64,000 nucleotides of DNA from Zygaena filipendulae (taxonomy: Eukaryota; Arthropoda; Insecta; Lepidoptera; Zygaenidae). Shown piece after piece: positions 1 to 14,200 of the stretch. Location: the NCBI GenBank assembly GCA_907165275.2, contig OU015653.1, forward strand, positions 14,476,001-14,540,000, in the 5' to 3' direction. The position numbers and the translations under genes were made by a program. The stretch's first letter is position 1. The number at the start of each line of letters is the position of its first letter. Below the pieces are notes generated by a model that worked only from the letters and a program-made list of their open reading frames with translations, searched no databases and had not been told where the DNA came from.

Positions 1-819
1 TGATATCTGTCATTGGCATCGGTGTTTTGAATCTGTGGAACTTACTTTTTATGATCATAATATGGCCTAATCAGTTCTCTTAATTTTCCTACTGCTGGTG
101 ATGGGCCATCGTAGAGCCTGATATGATTTTAAGTAATTTACAACTAACGAAATATCTAATGACGATACTTGAGTAATTCTATCCAGCGTTTACATCTTAC
201 AAATTCAAATATCAGTATCAAAAACGGTCCAAGGTGGTCCAAGGTGAGATTAGTGCAGTGGTCGGTAGACACCTCTACCTACTTCTCCATGCGTTTGTTC
301 ACTTGTTTATGGACCAGGAAAGGTTAAAATCTCATCTCAAAGGAAGTTGCTATCAAACATATATAAATTAATAGATAAAGGCGGAGTTACGTATACGTCA
401 GATGCACTGAATAAAGTTTCGTCCAACCCAAAAGTTCAGAGAGTATCTTAATACATTAAGATGTTACAAGAAAGTAATACTTAATAATTATTTTAGGTGA
501 AAATGGTGAAATGCTCGTGAAACTACACCACTTCTTACTAGATACTGTAGCTTATTATTGTGGTCTATATTATGTACCTACGTATAATATAATAGTAGTC
601 AGCATACTGTAACTTGGATGCATCACGAAGAATCTGTAGACTTTGAAGTAATCACTTTACTCATTTAAAATTTTAAATCTTTCCACAGATTATGTCATCG
701 ACAGTCATTCTTATATCCGACATAGCCCGAAGAATAGCAAACCTCAAGTGGTGGTAGTAGGCAGGGTACATATCTCAAAGAACTGACGGCCGATGAAGCA
801 GAAAAGATCTAGGTATAGT
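1..819. other. unassigned AT-rich stretch downstream of the tetraspanin gene
   Basis: No reading frame, RNA gene or recognisable repeat was found here. It lies 3' of the minus-strand tetraspanin gene. Confidence 0.5.
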
Positions 820-998
820 GGCGACCACAAATCGGAAGACGCGACGTGGGTAGGCCTGCTACAAGGTGTCCACCTTGTCAATGACGAATTGAAAGTCGCG
901 GGACGCGATTGGATGCGGGAAGCGCAGGACCGGCCGTTGTGACGATCCTTGGGGGCAGCGTATAGCCAACAGTGGACGTCTTTCAGCTGCTGTGATGA
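820..998 (+). mobile_element. RTE-type LINE 3' fragment
   Basis: Read on the plus strand, the sequence resembles the C-terminal tail of RTE/BovB-like reverse transcriptases found widely in Lepidoptera: a W-M-R-x-A-Q-D-R motif, then a degraded S-L-G-x-A-Y-x-Q-Q-W-T-S motif, then a TGATGAA end. An in-frame stop interrupts the motif, so it is dead. A CRE-MITE begins immediately after it. The family assignment is from memory of the motif. Confidence 0.5.
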
Positions 999-1279
999 AT
1001 GGGGATGTTGACTACTTTTGAAAATCAAAATTCTAATTAGTCCGTCAGCTAGAAAATAAAAAACAATAGACACGTATTTTAAGTTTAGGGTGAGGGGGTC
1101 TTGACGTCACTAACCACTAAAACCGCCATACAAACTGTCCTGATAGTGACGTCACGCGAAATTTCAACTCAATGTATCGCCGTTATTTTTTGATTACGTA
1201 AAAAAAGAAAAAATACGTGTCCAATATTTTTTAATAATCTACAAGACAAACTAAAAAAAAAGTTAGTCCACATGCTCAT
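999..1279 (+). mobile_element. CRE-MITE copy A
   Basis: Non-autonomous element with inverted ends (5' ATGGGGATGTTGACTA, 3' TTAGTCCACATGCTCAT) and two TGACGTCA palindromes at 1102-1109 and 1147-1154, 45 bp start to start. Compared with other copies it lacks a stretch of roughly 40 bp between the 5' end and the first palindrome. It has no coding capacity; the transposase source is unknown. Confidence 0.75.
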
Positions 1280-1698
1280 TATTCTTCAACTTCACTAATC
1301 ACCACAGTATATATACAGATTTTGTTTATAGATGAGTATCGTGCATCACGTAGTTTATATTATTTTGGATTCAGTCAGATTCAGCATTACGATAAAATCG
1401 TGAACTCTAAACGAGTTTACTGGAGAGCGCTCGTCCCTTGCACTGTTAGTTACAACGTGTATCACAGTAAATTATTTCGTACCGACAAACCCACTTGATA
1501 TTCAATACGGTCACTGTGCTGTGCTAACTCGAGTAACTGATAGTATTATTAATATAAAGCTAGTCGAGTTTACCCGTAATTTTGTTACAGGAATGGGTTA
1601 TTAAATTCTGTATTGTTGTTGAATTTAATAATTAATCAGTGGTTGGTTAGTGGCGGTAATTACTTTATTTGTTACATGTGTATCCTTACTATCCTTAC

Positions 1699-1907
1699 TC
1701 CTTACTAATATTATAAATGCGAAAATGAGTTTGTTTATTTATTTGTTTGTTTGTTATGCTTTTACGCCTTAACGGCTCAGCCGATCATCATGAAATTTTA
1801 CATGCACGTTGTCAGGGGTACCGAAAAGGACATACGATACTTTTAATCCCGGAATTCCCGCAGAAACTCCGAAATAACCGCGGATGAAACCGTGGGGAAC
1901 AGCTAGA
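1699..1907 (+). mobile_element. Helitron-like non-autonomous element (H1)
   Basis: Starts TCCTTACTAATATTATAAAT and ends in CTAG after a GC-rich hairpin-prone segment. The middle has a TTTGTTTGTTTGTTA run and the conserved GCCGATCATCATGAAATTTT block shared with many copies in this window. The 5' TC, 3' hairpin plus CTAG, and lack of terminal inverted repeats fit Helitron ends; the family assignment is inference. Confidence 0.65.
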
Positions 1908-1921
1908 GACAAGGAGATACA

Positions 1922-1927
1922 TTTATT
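1922..1927 (-). promoter_or_regulatory. possible poly(A) signal of the tetraspanin gene
   Basis: On the minus strand this is AATAAA, about 218 nt past the tetraspanin stop codon. It is the first canonical hexamer noticed downstream and lies next to the Helitron-like element H1. No transcript evidence is available. Confidence 0.3.
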
Positions 1928-2144
1928 TTTTGTTTTTCTTAGTAATATATATTTTGTAAAATAATGTTCATTATAATTAATTATATGAAATTAACTAAAA
2001 TAAAAAATATATTATTATGGTGGGGCTTTAACATGACATATAAATCATCTTTATAGTTATTGTCATTGATCGGTACACTTATAAATTACAACTTACAACG
2101 CTATTTAAAATCTAAGCTAAATAACATAATATTATGTCGATAAC

Positions 2145-2225
2145 TCAGTTTTTGTAAGGAGCCACTTCTTCCTCTTCTTTCTTCACAGCTTGGATGAGAA
2201 TCAGAGACATGACAGCGTTCACCAC
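2145..2225 (-). CDS. Tsp2A: tetraspanin exon 5 (last)
   Basis: Encodes 26 residues plus TGA (2147-2145): the end of TM4 and a charged cytoplasmic tail with K-K-E-E-E-E. The acceptor CAG is at 2228-2226. The reading frame continues exactly from exon 4. This exon is too short to stand out as an open frame. Confidence 0.85.
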   Translation of the reverse strand: MVNAVMSLILIQAVKKEEEEVAPYKN

Positions 2226-5200
2226 CTGCCGTCATGAAGGTTAAATAAGAACGAGAGCAAATACAAATGAAATCGATGTAAAAATAACAATAGGTATTTA
2301 CAATGATGTTTTATTATATAGAATGTCTTTGGGTATTTATAGAAAAATTATGATATGAAAACAAATTTCTGTGTGTTCGTGAAAATTCTACAAGTTTGGA
2401 TATAATATGGGGTCACTGGTAGTTAGCGAATGATGCTTAAATATATGTAGGTAGTAGGTACTTAGTTATTAAACCGTTACAGCAGAGTTCCCGATCCCAT
2501 ATATCCAGTATCCCAAAAAAAAACTAAGGATATTAGCTAGTTTGAAATAATTATAATCAAAAAAATATTTTAATTAGCTGTTCCCCGCGGTTTATTTCGA
2601 AGTTCCCGCGGGAATTCTGGGATAAAAAGTAATCTATGTACTTTTCTGTACTTTTGGCAACATGTATGTAAAATTTCATTGTGATCGGTTAAGCCGTTAA
2701 GGTGTGAAAGCGTAACAAACAAATAACTATACTCTTACTAACAACTACAATAACTCACTTTCGGAATTATATTAGTAAGGATTCACACGTACACACTACA
2801 CACTACACACAGTACACATACTGTAGTGATAGTAATGGGCATGTGGACTAATTTTTATTTTTTAGTCCGTCTTGTAGATTATTAAAAAATATTGGACAGG
2901 ATTTTTTTCTTTTTTTACGTAATCAAAAAATAACGGCGATATATTGAGTTGAAATTCCGCGTGACGTCACTATTCTGACAGTTTGTATGGCGGTTTTAGC
3001 GGTTAGTGACGTCACGACCCCCTCACCCTAAACTTTAATGCGCTTTATCTCTGTATATTTTAATTTATTTAAAAAAGCAAAAAATACGTGTCTATTGTTT
3101 TTTTATTTTCTAACTGACGGACTAATTAGAATTTTGATTTTCAAAAGTAGTCCACATCCCCATTCTCTATGATTAGTGCTAGGGAACTTTATATTGAAAA
3201 TTACTGTGGCTATTGGGTACCTACTTTCCTAATATTATATCAAAGAGTTTACAGAGTAGGTACATTACAAGTTAATAGATATTAGACGAAATGGACTTTC
3301 GAGGTAATAGACCTATCATATAGACATTACATGAAATAGACATCGGCGAATAGACTTATCAGATCGATTGTCTGTTCGGAAAAAAGAACCTAAAACAAAT
3401 GTCGTCGAATAAAATTAGGTATTGTTGGCGTTTTCCGTAAAATTTTCCACCATGAATTTTTACCGTCGCATTTTTGCGAAATTCAGAAATAAGTTGAAAT
3501 AGAGTAGATGAAAATGGTTTTCATGAGAAAACCAAGTGTTTATCTCACATCAAAACTCATTGCCTATTTTATTATATGTAATTATACCGAAGTCGTAAGT
3601 TGGACTCGATCAGACCATAAATGAAAGATATTCACATCTCTGCATTAACCAAAAAAGAACCGAATACATTTTCTTGAATCTTAACAAACAAAACTCTCGA
3701 TCAAGCCACATTAAAGCTGGGAAAACGAAATCAAATCGAATCAGCCGTTTCGGAGCTCTTTTGCTACAGACTACCACAGTCATAATACCCCTCAATTTGC
3801 GTCTGGTGTTATCATAAAATAAGAACAAAGTAACTCGATGGCAATATAAGGAGGTACTCACAGTGACCATACAAGCAGCAAGCATGATCCCGGCGAGCCA
3901 GCCAGTCTTGCCCTCCAGGTACCAGGTGAGCTCGTCGACGCAGCCGTGGAAGTACGCGTTGCCCGTGACGGAGTCCCTGCACTCAGAAGGCAGAGGCTTG
4001 CGAAGGGTGATGTAGTCCACTGGCCCATCCGCGCCGCAGCAGCCGATCTGAATGAGAACGTAGGTATTTGTATATGTGGATGACCTATTGATATACTGCA
4101 GTATGCATTTTTAACACGACAGCTCCCTAATCATGTACAATGTACATACCTATATCTATACTTATCTATGCTAATACTATAGCTGTGCTTCGCGGTTTTG
4201 CCCGCGTGAGTTTTGGGATTCCCGCAGGAACTCCAACGCAGCCTAATTTACTCGTTATAACATCAGCTAATTAGCAGTTTAAATCCCGTCAAAATCGGTT
4301 CAACCGTTTTGGAGATCCACCCGCGTGAGTTTCGGAATTCCCGCAGAAACTCCAATCTTCTTTCATATCCTATCCTACTTAATATTATAAACGCGAAAGT
4401 TTGTAAGTATGTATGGATGGATGGATGGATGGATGGATGGATGTTTGTTACTCTTTCACGCAAAAACTACTGGATGGATTTAAATGAAACTTTACAATAA
4501 TATAGCTTGTACATAAGATTAACACATAGGGTACTTTTCAGCCCGGAAATCCTGCGGGAACTCTGAAATTAACAACTAGGCACAACTCATATCTACGCTT
4601 ACAATCAGGCGAGATTATGGACAAATGTCTGACCAATCAGTTTAAAAAAAAAAAAAAACTAGTCCATTCATACAAACACACCAAAAGAAAATAAAAAAAT
4701 ACCACCCTTTTATTCAGTGACTAATCACAAAATCTTGATAACCACTTGTCTTATGAAGTTATTTTAGCTTGTATGGTAAACGCCTGCTAAGAAATGACTT
4801 CCGAAGGGATCCCGACATTCATTAGAAGAGCTTCAGCAGATTATTATTATTAGTATATTTGTGCTATATATCATACTTGAAATAAAGTAAAGACGAACTT
4901 CAAACATAAAAATTAAAAAAAAAAAGAATTCAAACTCATATGAAAAATGGGTTAAAATTAACGTAGATATTGCGACATTAAATCTGCGAGTAGTTATTCA
5001 TCATTTGTTTATAAACTAAAATCATTTTTAATTGAAAAAGCTTATTATACTGCTGCTGAATTCTTCACTGATAAATAAACTCTTAAATTCCCTAAGTAAC
5101 TGGCTGTGAAGGCGTTGTGGTTTTGCTTTAATGATGTATGATATAAGTGAGATGTGTTTCATAACGTAAATCCTCAATGTGCACTGTTCCATAGAATGTG

Positions 5201-8200
5201 AAATATTAATTTATTGTATTTAATTTTGATTGTAAACTGATCCATTAGAATATAGAATATTCATTAATTATTGTGTCAAATTCCTATTTCATGATATTAA
5301 ATTAATTGGTAATATTATTAATTTATCACTTATGACAAGTATGCTACTTATATTGTTAATATATAATAGATATACTGTAATTAATATTTATTTTGAATAG
5401 ATCATATTAGCCAATTCAATGTTGCAAACGTTGTAAATTGTTATGTATTGATTTATACTATGCTAGTATACCTAAGTATTGTATGACAAAAAAGTGACTT
5501 GTAAATTTATTTAAATTTATTAATAAATGATTGATTGATTGATTGATTGCGTAATACGCTTTTAGATAATAATATTTTTTTGCTGTCAGCTCCCCTAAAA
5601 TTTCCTTAAAACCCGTTTCGAGTAAACCATATCAAATCAACCCCTGGTGTACTACCACAAAGCACTCGCATCGTCGAGACCGACAGTTCTATTTGAACAA
5701 TTAAGGGATCAATTTTCGATTTTCAACGCTTCCAACGCTATTATATCGCTTTGGTTCGAAACCTATTTGCAATTAAGGCAAGTTGCTGGAAGTTTATGAT
5801 TGGCACGGCCGGCACACTCGCTCCCAGCTGTTTCGCTCCACACAAGTTGATTTGATTAGTGCCAGCAGACTGCTGGCCCCAGAACGCTCTCCCAAGCTTC
5901 GGGTTCCGCGTCGACGGCGTGTTCGTCAAACGCTTTTTGATGTTTGCTTCGTTAGGTGTTAAAAATTTGATTTTGTGACCCCTTTTCTGGGTGAACCGTT
6001 ACGAAAGGGACAAATAAAATCAATTTCAAAGCACATCTGTGTCTAACCTTTTTTTCTAGTTTGTACGTTTTAAGAGTACAATTTAAATCGATGTTAGTAA
6101 ACGTTTTATATTTCGTAGTGAAAAAGTTCAGGTTTAAAATTATTCTTTTTTCCAAAAAATAAAATAAAAATGTCAATGCCAATTAGTCTTCGCAATCCAC
6201 GCTATGCGATATCCATGTAACGAACTTCACACACGCAAAATGCAATTTTTAGTCCATACGTCAAAAAGTTTATAGTTTCTTTTTAATCTACAATTTTGTT
6301 AACGCTACAAGTGCAGTGGGGACAGATCTGACGTGGATCTACCTACGGTTTTTTGTAAATATCACGTTCATTTCATTTATAATTAACAAAAAAAAATATA
6401 TTAACAATAGGCTTGACTTGATTCCGTACTCTTGTCGTTTTTGTGCGATGCTTGGTGCTACACAACAGTCTCATCTATGCTATCCATATGTATTTTAATG
6501 TAATAAATGTTCATGTGTGTTTGTTTGTTTATTTCTTTGTTTGTTTGTTACTCTTTCATGTCTTAACTATTAAGGCGATCATTACGAAATTTTGCGCACA
6601 TTATTTTAGTGGTCCAGAAAAGGATATAGGGTACTTTTTATCCCTGAATTCCCGCAGAAACTCCAAAAACAACGCGGATGGACCGTGGGTAATAGGCGAT
6701 TATAATTGATAATATACCTGAAGAAAGATTTGATTTTTGTATGTTTGTTCCAAGTCTTACCCCTTCTTGCACCATCCTCAAGATCTCCCGGCTGCCCTCG
6801 TGCTGCGGGTTGTTTATGAGCCTGACGATGACGTCTCGGATGAGGGGCTGGATGCTGGAGTCGTAGGTAGAGTAGTCCAGGACCACACAGGACCCCACCA
6901 GGCCGAACACGAACAGGGCAATCTGTGTCGCTATGAACTAACAGACGAAAAAGATATACTCATGTTAGATAACTATCTGAGCGATCGAACGTCGCTCAGC
7001 ATCCATCGAGTTTGCTACGAGATTCTAAAATCCTACTAATATTATAAACGCGAAAGTTTGTTAGAATGTATGGATGGATGTTTGTTACTCTTTCCCGAAA
7101 AAACTACTGGATGGATTTAAATGAAACTTTACAGTAATATAGCTTATACATCAGATTAACACATAGGGTACACGGAATATCCGCGGGAACTCTGAAATTA
7201 ACGCGGGTAAAACCGCGGGGCACAACTAGTAACGTATAGTTCTATCTATTGTCGGGTATCTAATATCAGCTACCCAACAATAGATTAACAAAAGCTATTC
7301 CACAGCATTCATAATGAGATTGATGTAAAACGTATCATCTCAAGGAATTCACTTATCTACGTTAATATTGTAAAGTGGTAAAGTTTGGAAGTTTGGGTGT
7401 GAGGGATAACTTCTGGAACCACTGAACCGACTCTAGAAGTTCTTGCATTGATAGGGAGCTACAGTGTTCCTGAGTAACACTGGGCAATATTATGTTTCAT
7501 CTCTATACAAAGACTTTCAAAGGGGATTAATAAAACAGAAATGGGATGAAACTGCGGTAGGAACAGGTTGTAACTATATGAAACATAATCTAAATACAAT
7601 TTTTTCTTAAAATCGTTAGATAAATTTAATTAATCTTAATCGTAATATTTTAAAGGCGAACGTGAGCTTGTTTGTTACGCTTTCACGTTTTAGCTACTCA
7701 ACCGATCATCACGAAAATTTGCATACACGTTGTCAGGGGTACAGAAAAAGACAGGGTACTTTTGGACAGCTAGTCGTTAGGTATATCTATACTATAATAA
7801 AAGAGTAGAATCCGCGATTCTGTACATTTAATATTTTTAACAAAAACTGACAGGGGACGATAAACGAAGAGTAACCAACCACAAAAAAGGATTTTTTTAA
7901 ATCTTTTTCTGTCTGTCTGTTTGTTCGCGATAATCTCCGGATCTACTGAACGGATTGTCATGCGGTTTTCATAGGTAGATTAAGCTTAGCCTGGAGTTAC
8001 ATATAGGCTTTGTTTCATTGAAATCGGATGTCGGAAAAAAAAGTTGTTGTATAAAAACCTTTTGCGCGGGTGAAACCGCTGGGCACAGCCAGTAAAAGAA
8101 TAATTGCTCACTTGAATAAAGTCATATACTTGAAGTAATAGAATGTGCTGTTTAGTAAACAATTATTCAATATAGGTATATACTCGTATATTTTCTTTAT

Positions 8201-11200
8201 GAAAGAGAAAAATATTTTATATAAATTGTCCTAACGTCTGAGTCCACCCTCCACCACGTACTAGAGATAATGAGAGATACAGTGAATGCTAAAAAATATT
8301 ACCAAGGACGCTACATCACTTGAAAAAGAAAAAAAAATAATCATAAATATTTTTTACACTTTCCCCCGAATAACGAGCAAAAAGTCAATTTACAATTAAC
8401 AAGAGTAACAACGGCCTGGCAATACTTTAAGCCCTCTCATAACTCGCGAGAGTGAAATTGTATTTTTTTAAATATATTTTTGCTAGAAGCTGAATTAATT
8501 TTGAGGGGAAAAATTGCTTTGGAAGTAAAAAAAATAACATGCCTGATAGTAGTAATTCATTTACCTTTTATCAAACTAACTGGCCCAGCCGGTGTAACAA
8601 TCTTATCTTGTAAGATATTTCATCAGACCTTCTTGACTATCTTTACAGCGAATGTTAATTTTGTTTGTTTGTTTGTTACGCTTTCACGCCTTAACTACCC
8701 AACCGATCGCCATTGGTTGTCAGGGGTACGTCGCAGACACTCCGAAATTAACGCTGGAGAAACTACGGGGAGCAGCTAGTATCTTTATAAAGCGTATTAA
8801 AGTTTAGTAGACTTATGACGTCATAAACCAGCATAAACCCCGTATAAACGATGGCTTATGACGTCACGCGAAATTTCATACGTGTCAAATATTTTTTAGA
8901 ACGAAGTTCTTTATTGCACGGTACGGATGGGAGTAAAAATTCATTTTCCGTCACAACGTCATACGGCTGCTCTATTACGGAAAAATAAAGCAACTGTATT
9001 TTATTTTTGAAATGAGTTTTTTGTATTTTTACTTGTTTTCACGCATAACGGACATAACGAACTCGGTTTAATATGCAAAAAACTTCGTTCTAACCAAGTG
9101 TTCTACTAGAATCACGCATTTTTTTCACGGAAAAAAAACTAAAATTTATGTATCTCCTAGCTGTGCGCCGCGGTTTCACCCGCGGTAATTTGGGAGTTCC
9201 CGCGGGAATTCCGGGATAAAAAGTACCCTATGTCCTTCTCTGTACCCCTGGCAACGTGCATGCCAAATTTCAACCAAATCCGTTCCGCCGTTTTTGCGTG
9301 ATTGAGTAACAAACATCCACACTTTCACATTTATAGTACAATACAATATTAGTAGGAAGTAGGATTGTCAAAACTTACTCCGTAAAGAAGCATAATATTC
9401 TCCATGAGTGCAGCGCCACAACCCACGAAGGCAATCACCATGATCCCCAGAGAGGCGATGAGGATAATGTATATCCCGATGAAGTACCTCTTCAGCTCCA
9501 GGATGGTCATCCACTCGTTGAACCCTGGCTCGATGCATATCCACAGGCATAAAGCGAATATTGAAACGCCGAACAACTAGAAAACAGAATAGAAAAACGT
9601 TATTACATGCCGCCGTTGACATTAGAAGCTTTGTTTGCTCAAATTTAATTTTTATTTTAACTATGATGAAGTATATTAAGATGGTTTCAAAATCGCTAAC
9701 CTAAAGACTATGCACGATTCATTTTGTTCGCCAACCAGTGACTGAGATCCTTAATGTTAAAATAAAAAAAAAACATCCATACAGCCGAATGCAGAACCTC
9801 CTCCTTTTTGAAAGTCAGCTAAAAATCCGAATGGGACTTTATAATTGTTCCCCGCGGTTTTTTCCTGCAATTTCGGAGTTCCGGCGGGAATTCCGGGTTA
9901 CAATATTAGAATAGAATAGAATAGAATAGAAAAAAGTTTATTTGATACCAAAAAGATAAAATAAGTACAACTGTGAGTCTTAAACTAGAATAGTTGGTAC
10001 CAAAATGGCTACCACTCAGCATTATGCCGTGGCACTAAGTTCCACGACGCTGATTTTCAGTGGCGACCGTAGAAGGGAGATGGCTTCACACTACCAATAA
10101 GACCGTCTACAATCTACATTTCTTAAGATAATTTAAGTGGAGATAATTTAAAAAGTAAAAATAGAGTAGTAGATAGTAAAAAAGCTTAGTAAATTATCAT
10201 AATGTATGTTGCGGGGTATGCCTAAGAAGACTAAATATATAATCAAAAATAAATCCCTACTAATAATACAAATGCGAAGGTAACTCTGTCTGTCTGTTTG
10301 TCTGTTACACTTTCACGCCCCAATGGCTCAGCCGATCATCGTGAAACTTTGCATACACGTTGTCAGGGGTACAGGGAAGGACATAGAGTACTTTTATCCC
10401 GATTTTAAAGCCTATGTTACTCAGGGATAATGTAGCATTGTAATGGTGAAAGAATTTATTAAATCGGTCCAGTAGTTTTTGAGTAAGATAGTAAGAGACA
10501 AACAAATAAAAATCAAATCTTTCCTCTTTATAATATAAGTCTAGACTAGCTGTGCACCGCGGTTTCACCCGTGTTTGTTTCGGAATTCCCGTAGGAACAA
10601 ATTTTTTCAAAACAAATTTTTAACAAAAAAATTAAAACCGACTTCCAAAAAACACAAAACTAAAAATCTAAAAATAAAAAGCTAAAAATAACAACATACC
10701 GATTTAATCCAAAAGACAAAAACACACGTAATATTATTATTGGTTTGTGCTACCACTGATCGGTTTGAATTCGGTGACAAGCCCGCTGGTGTCTGCCCAC
10801 TTGGGTTTTCCTGTTCACGAAAAGCTGGTGGCGCGAGTCGACTTAGCCCATCTACCCCCTCCATATTTGGCTTGTCACCGACTTCATACCGATCAGTGGT
10901 AGCACAAACCAATAATAATATTACGTGTTTTTGTCTTTTGGATTAAATCGGTATGTTGTTATTTTTAGCTTTTTATTTTTAGATTTTTAGTTTTGTGTTT
11001 TTTGGAAGTCGGTTTTAATTTTTTTGTTAAAAATTTGTTTATTTTTCGCTTTTAAGTGACTTCGTTCGTAATTTCTCTAAGTTACAATAGCCTAATGGCA
11101 ACTGCTCATCACCTTTTACAAAATATTGCTTTTCCCGACGCAGGGACGTTAATTGTTAAGGAGTTCTCCTGGTACATCATCATCAGTTCCACTTCACCCT

Positions 11201-14200
11201 ATACATTGTGACGAGCATAAATTGTTTAGAAACCATATTAAAGTTAACGAATCGGAATCTGTGAAATACCTATTATTCTTCTGACCTTCGACCGACCGAC
11301 AATTCTGATGGCCATCTGTGGTCTTCATCATCAGTTCCACTTCATCAAATTTTACTTTCCGAAAGCAAATAAACGATTTACTATAAAAAATCCAAAAATC
11401 GCTATAGGTGTACCTATAATTCTTGAAGAGTTCCCTCGATTACTCCAAGATCCCATCATCAGATCTCGACTTGGTGACAATGGAATCAATTCGGGATTAT
11501 CCCCTATCAAACAAAAAACCAGTTTTCGAAATCGCTGCAATAGGAACCCGTGAAATACGTATTATTGTTGAGTAGTTCCGATGACCATCTATGGTCTTCA
11601 TCATCAGTTCCACTTCTTCAAATTTTGCTTTCCAGAAGCAAATGAACGATTTACTATAAAAAATACCCAAATCGCTATAGGTGTACCTATAATTTTTGAA
11701 GAGTTCCCTCGATTTCTCCAAGATCCCATCATCAGATCTCGACTTGGTGGCAATGGGACCTAATTGGGAGTAAACCCTTTCAAACAAAAAAAGAATTTTC
11801 GAAATCGGTCCAACCGTCTTCGAGTAATCGGTGAACATACATAAAAAAAAAAAAAAAAAAAAAAAACATACATACAATCGAACATAGAACCTCCTCCTTT
11901 TTGGAAGTCGGTTAAAAAGTAAAAACAGCTTACGTAAAAACTCCTTATAACATCAGATATCTGCCAGTGAAAGTTCCGTTAAAATCGGTACAGCCGTTTC
12001 AGAGATTAGCCGGGACAAACTAACAGACAGAGAGAGACATACAGGGAGAGAGAAAAATTTAAAAAATAGTTTTTTTTTTTATCTAAGGACCGTAGATAAT
12101 TTCATAATATGCATTTAGCAAAAACCTGTTAATTTTGAATTACAAAAAGACACTTCAATTTTATTTATAGGTTTGCTTATTTGTTACGCTTTCACGTCCT
12201 AATTGCTCTGCCGATCATCATGAAATGCATAAAAAAGGACATAGGATAATTTTATCCCAGAATTAGAAATTAATGCGAGTGAAACTGCGGGGAACAGCTA
12301 GTATTCAATATAACCTCAACTTTCGAACCGGAATGACATACACAAATAATGAACGTCGCAAACGTTAAATGTATAGAAATATATGCCAGTAATAATAATA
12401 AAATAGGAAAGGAATCTAGCTGTTATCATCAAGAAATGTTCCACTGTACAAAGTACTTCCCTCCTTGTCGAAGCGGAGCATTAAGAAAGGGAGGGAGACT
12501 GTTATTAATGAAACCCTACAGCGTCATTGAGATGCCAAATAGCGCCATAAAAGTTTTATAATCTCATTAATGCAATGAGAGTGCCGTCTACTTTTATTTG
12601 TTAGCTGAATAAAGATCTAATGTGCCCAGGATTCCCTATTACCTTGTTTTTATTATCTATGCCACCGTCAAAACCTGAAATCAGTGAAAATGCACACTGC
12701 CTAGTGAATTAACCGAGTATGTTGCAGTAAATAGACGCTTATCGATTTTAGTCGTTTAGTTTGTACTATAGAAATAATAGTAGATTAGTAGCCAAGGGCT
12801 GTAAGGCATCAATTGTAGCCCGAGATATTCGAGGGTGCGATTGATACTTACACCCGAGTTAACTACTCTGCTTTACACCTTGATTGTGAGGTAAGTAGAA
12901 AAAAAAACCGGCATTACAAGAATAATAGTAGATTTTTTAATTTTTTTTTTTCAAGAACGAAATTGAGCTTCGCTGTAAGATATTTAAAATTGATGACTAT
13001 TATACTCATACGAAGACAAGGCTAAATAGCGAAGCGACCTCTTTTTATTATTATTATTATTATTATTTTTTCATTGGGCTGAATGCATGATGTCTATTGC
13101 CAGTATGATGGTTAGATGTACGCGAACTTTTTGAAAGAGTGAAGTTTTTTTTATTACTTACCGCCCTAGGGCTTTTCTAGTTACATTATTACCCTAGAGC
13201 GCTAATTGGTCACCTACAAGCCCCATTTGGGGGTAATAAGGACCTACTTACCGAATATGAGAGATGTAAAGGTTATAAACTGTATTAGGATTTTCACAGT
13301 AGTATCTATTTCTATATGGGGTAATGAAACCCGAAAAGAAAGTTGCGATCGCTATATTGTTATCTATTCTACTCTATCAGAAGTGAGAAGAGTCGAAACG
13401 CTTCCACCGCCAGTATCTTGCGTCGTCTCTCTAACAAATTGTTTCACATTTTATACCATCGCGAACTTTCCTATCTTATTCAAAGTTTTACAATATTTAA
13501 CCTTTCATGTTCGTTCTTTTCTTTCTTTCTTTTGTAATAGACTTTTTGTTTGTTTGTTACTCCAGAGATACGAACAAATTGGTTCTGAGTTCAGTTTAGT
13601 TGACTGCACGTTTTTGTTACATTACATTTGTATTGTGAGTTGTTTTGCACGCACTACTTGTATACTAAGTTATGAGCAAAATTGCATTTACATTTTATAC
13701 AATGTGTAACAGATGAAATCCTTACTATTATAAATGCGAAAGTGAGTTTGTTACGTTTTCAGGATCATCAATAAATTCTGCATACACGTTGTCAGGGACA
13801 CATAGAAGGACATAGGATAATTTTTGTTCCACAATTCCTGCGGGAACTCGGAAATTAACGCAGTGGAACTTCATTAAATTTTGCATATATACTTAGACTA
13901 ATTTTCTCCCGGGGTTCCCTCGGGACTCCAAAATTTTCGCGGGTGAAACCGCGGGGATCAGCTAGTAATAATAATTTAGTAGTATTTTAGAGAGTGTTCT
14001 GCAAATATCGTGTCCAACATAAAAAGGACGGTGACGACGATGGGATAAAAATTTACGAAAACCCCAAAACTTGAATATTAATTAATATGTTTTTTTCTTT
14101 TTTTTAATTTATTTAGGACGTTCACAAAATATACATTAAAAAAATAGCATTCCAAAAATCACAAAGATTTGTCCGGATGTAAAATATTACCCTTTTTTGT

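Noticed and set aside
744..1073. 109-residue minus-strand ORF
   Set aside because: It runs across the junction of an RTE fragment and a CRE-MITE, in the sense opposite to the RTE coding strand.
4263..4500. ORFs with I-H-P-S or W-M-D-G repeats
   Set aside because: Translation of the (ATGG)n microsatellite.
10682..10946. Two antiparallel ORFs both starting M-V-C-A-T-T-D-R (also at 57727-58003)
   Set aside because: They are mirror images created by the large palindrome.
11308..11877. Overlapping ORFs on both strands in the fold-back body (also 58193-58808)
   Set aside because: They follow the 272-bp repeat, give similar peptides in both directions and have no known domain.
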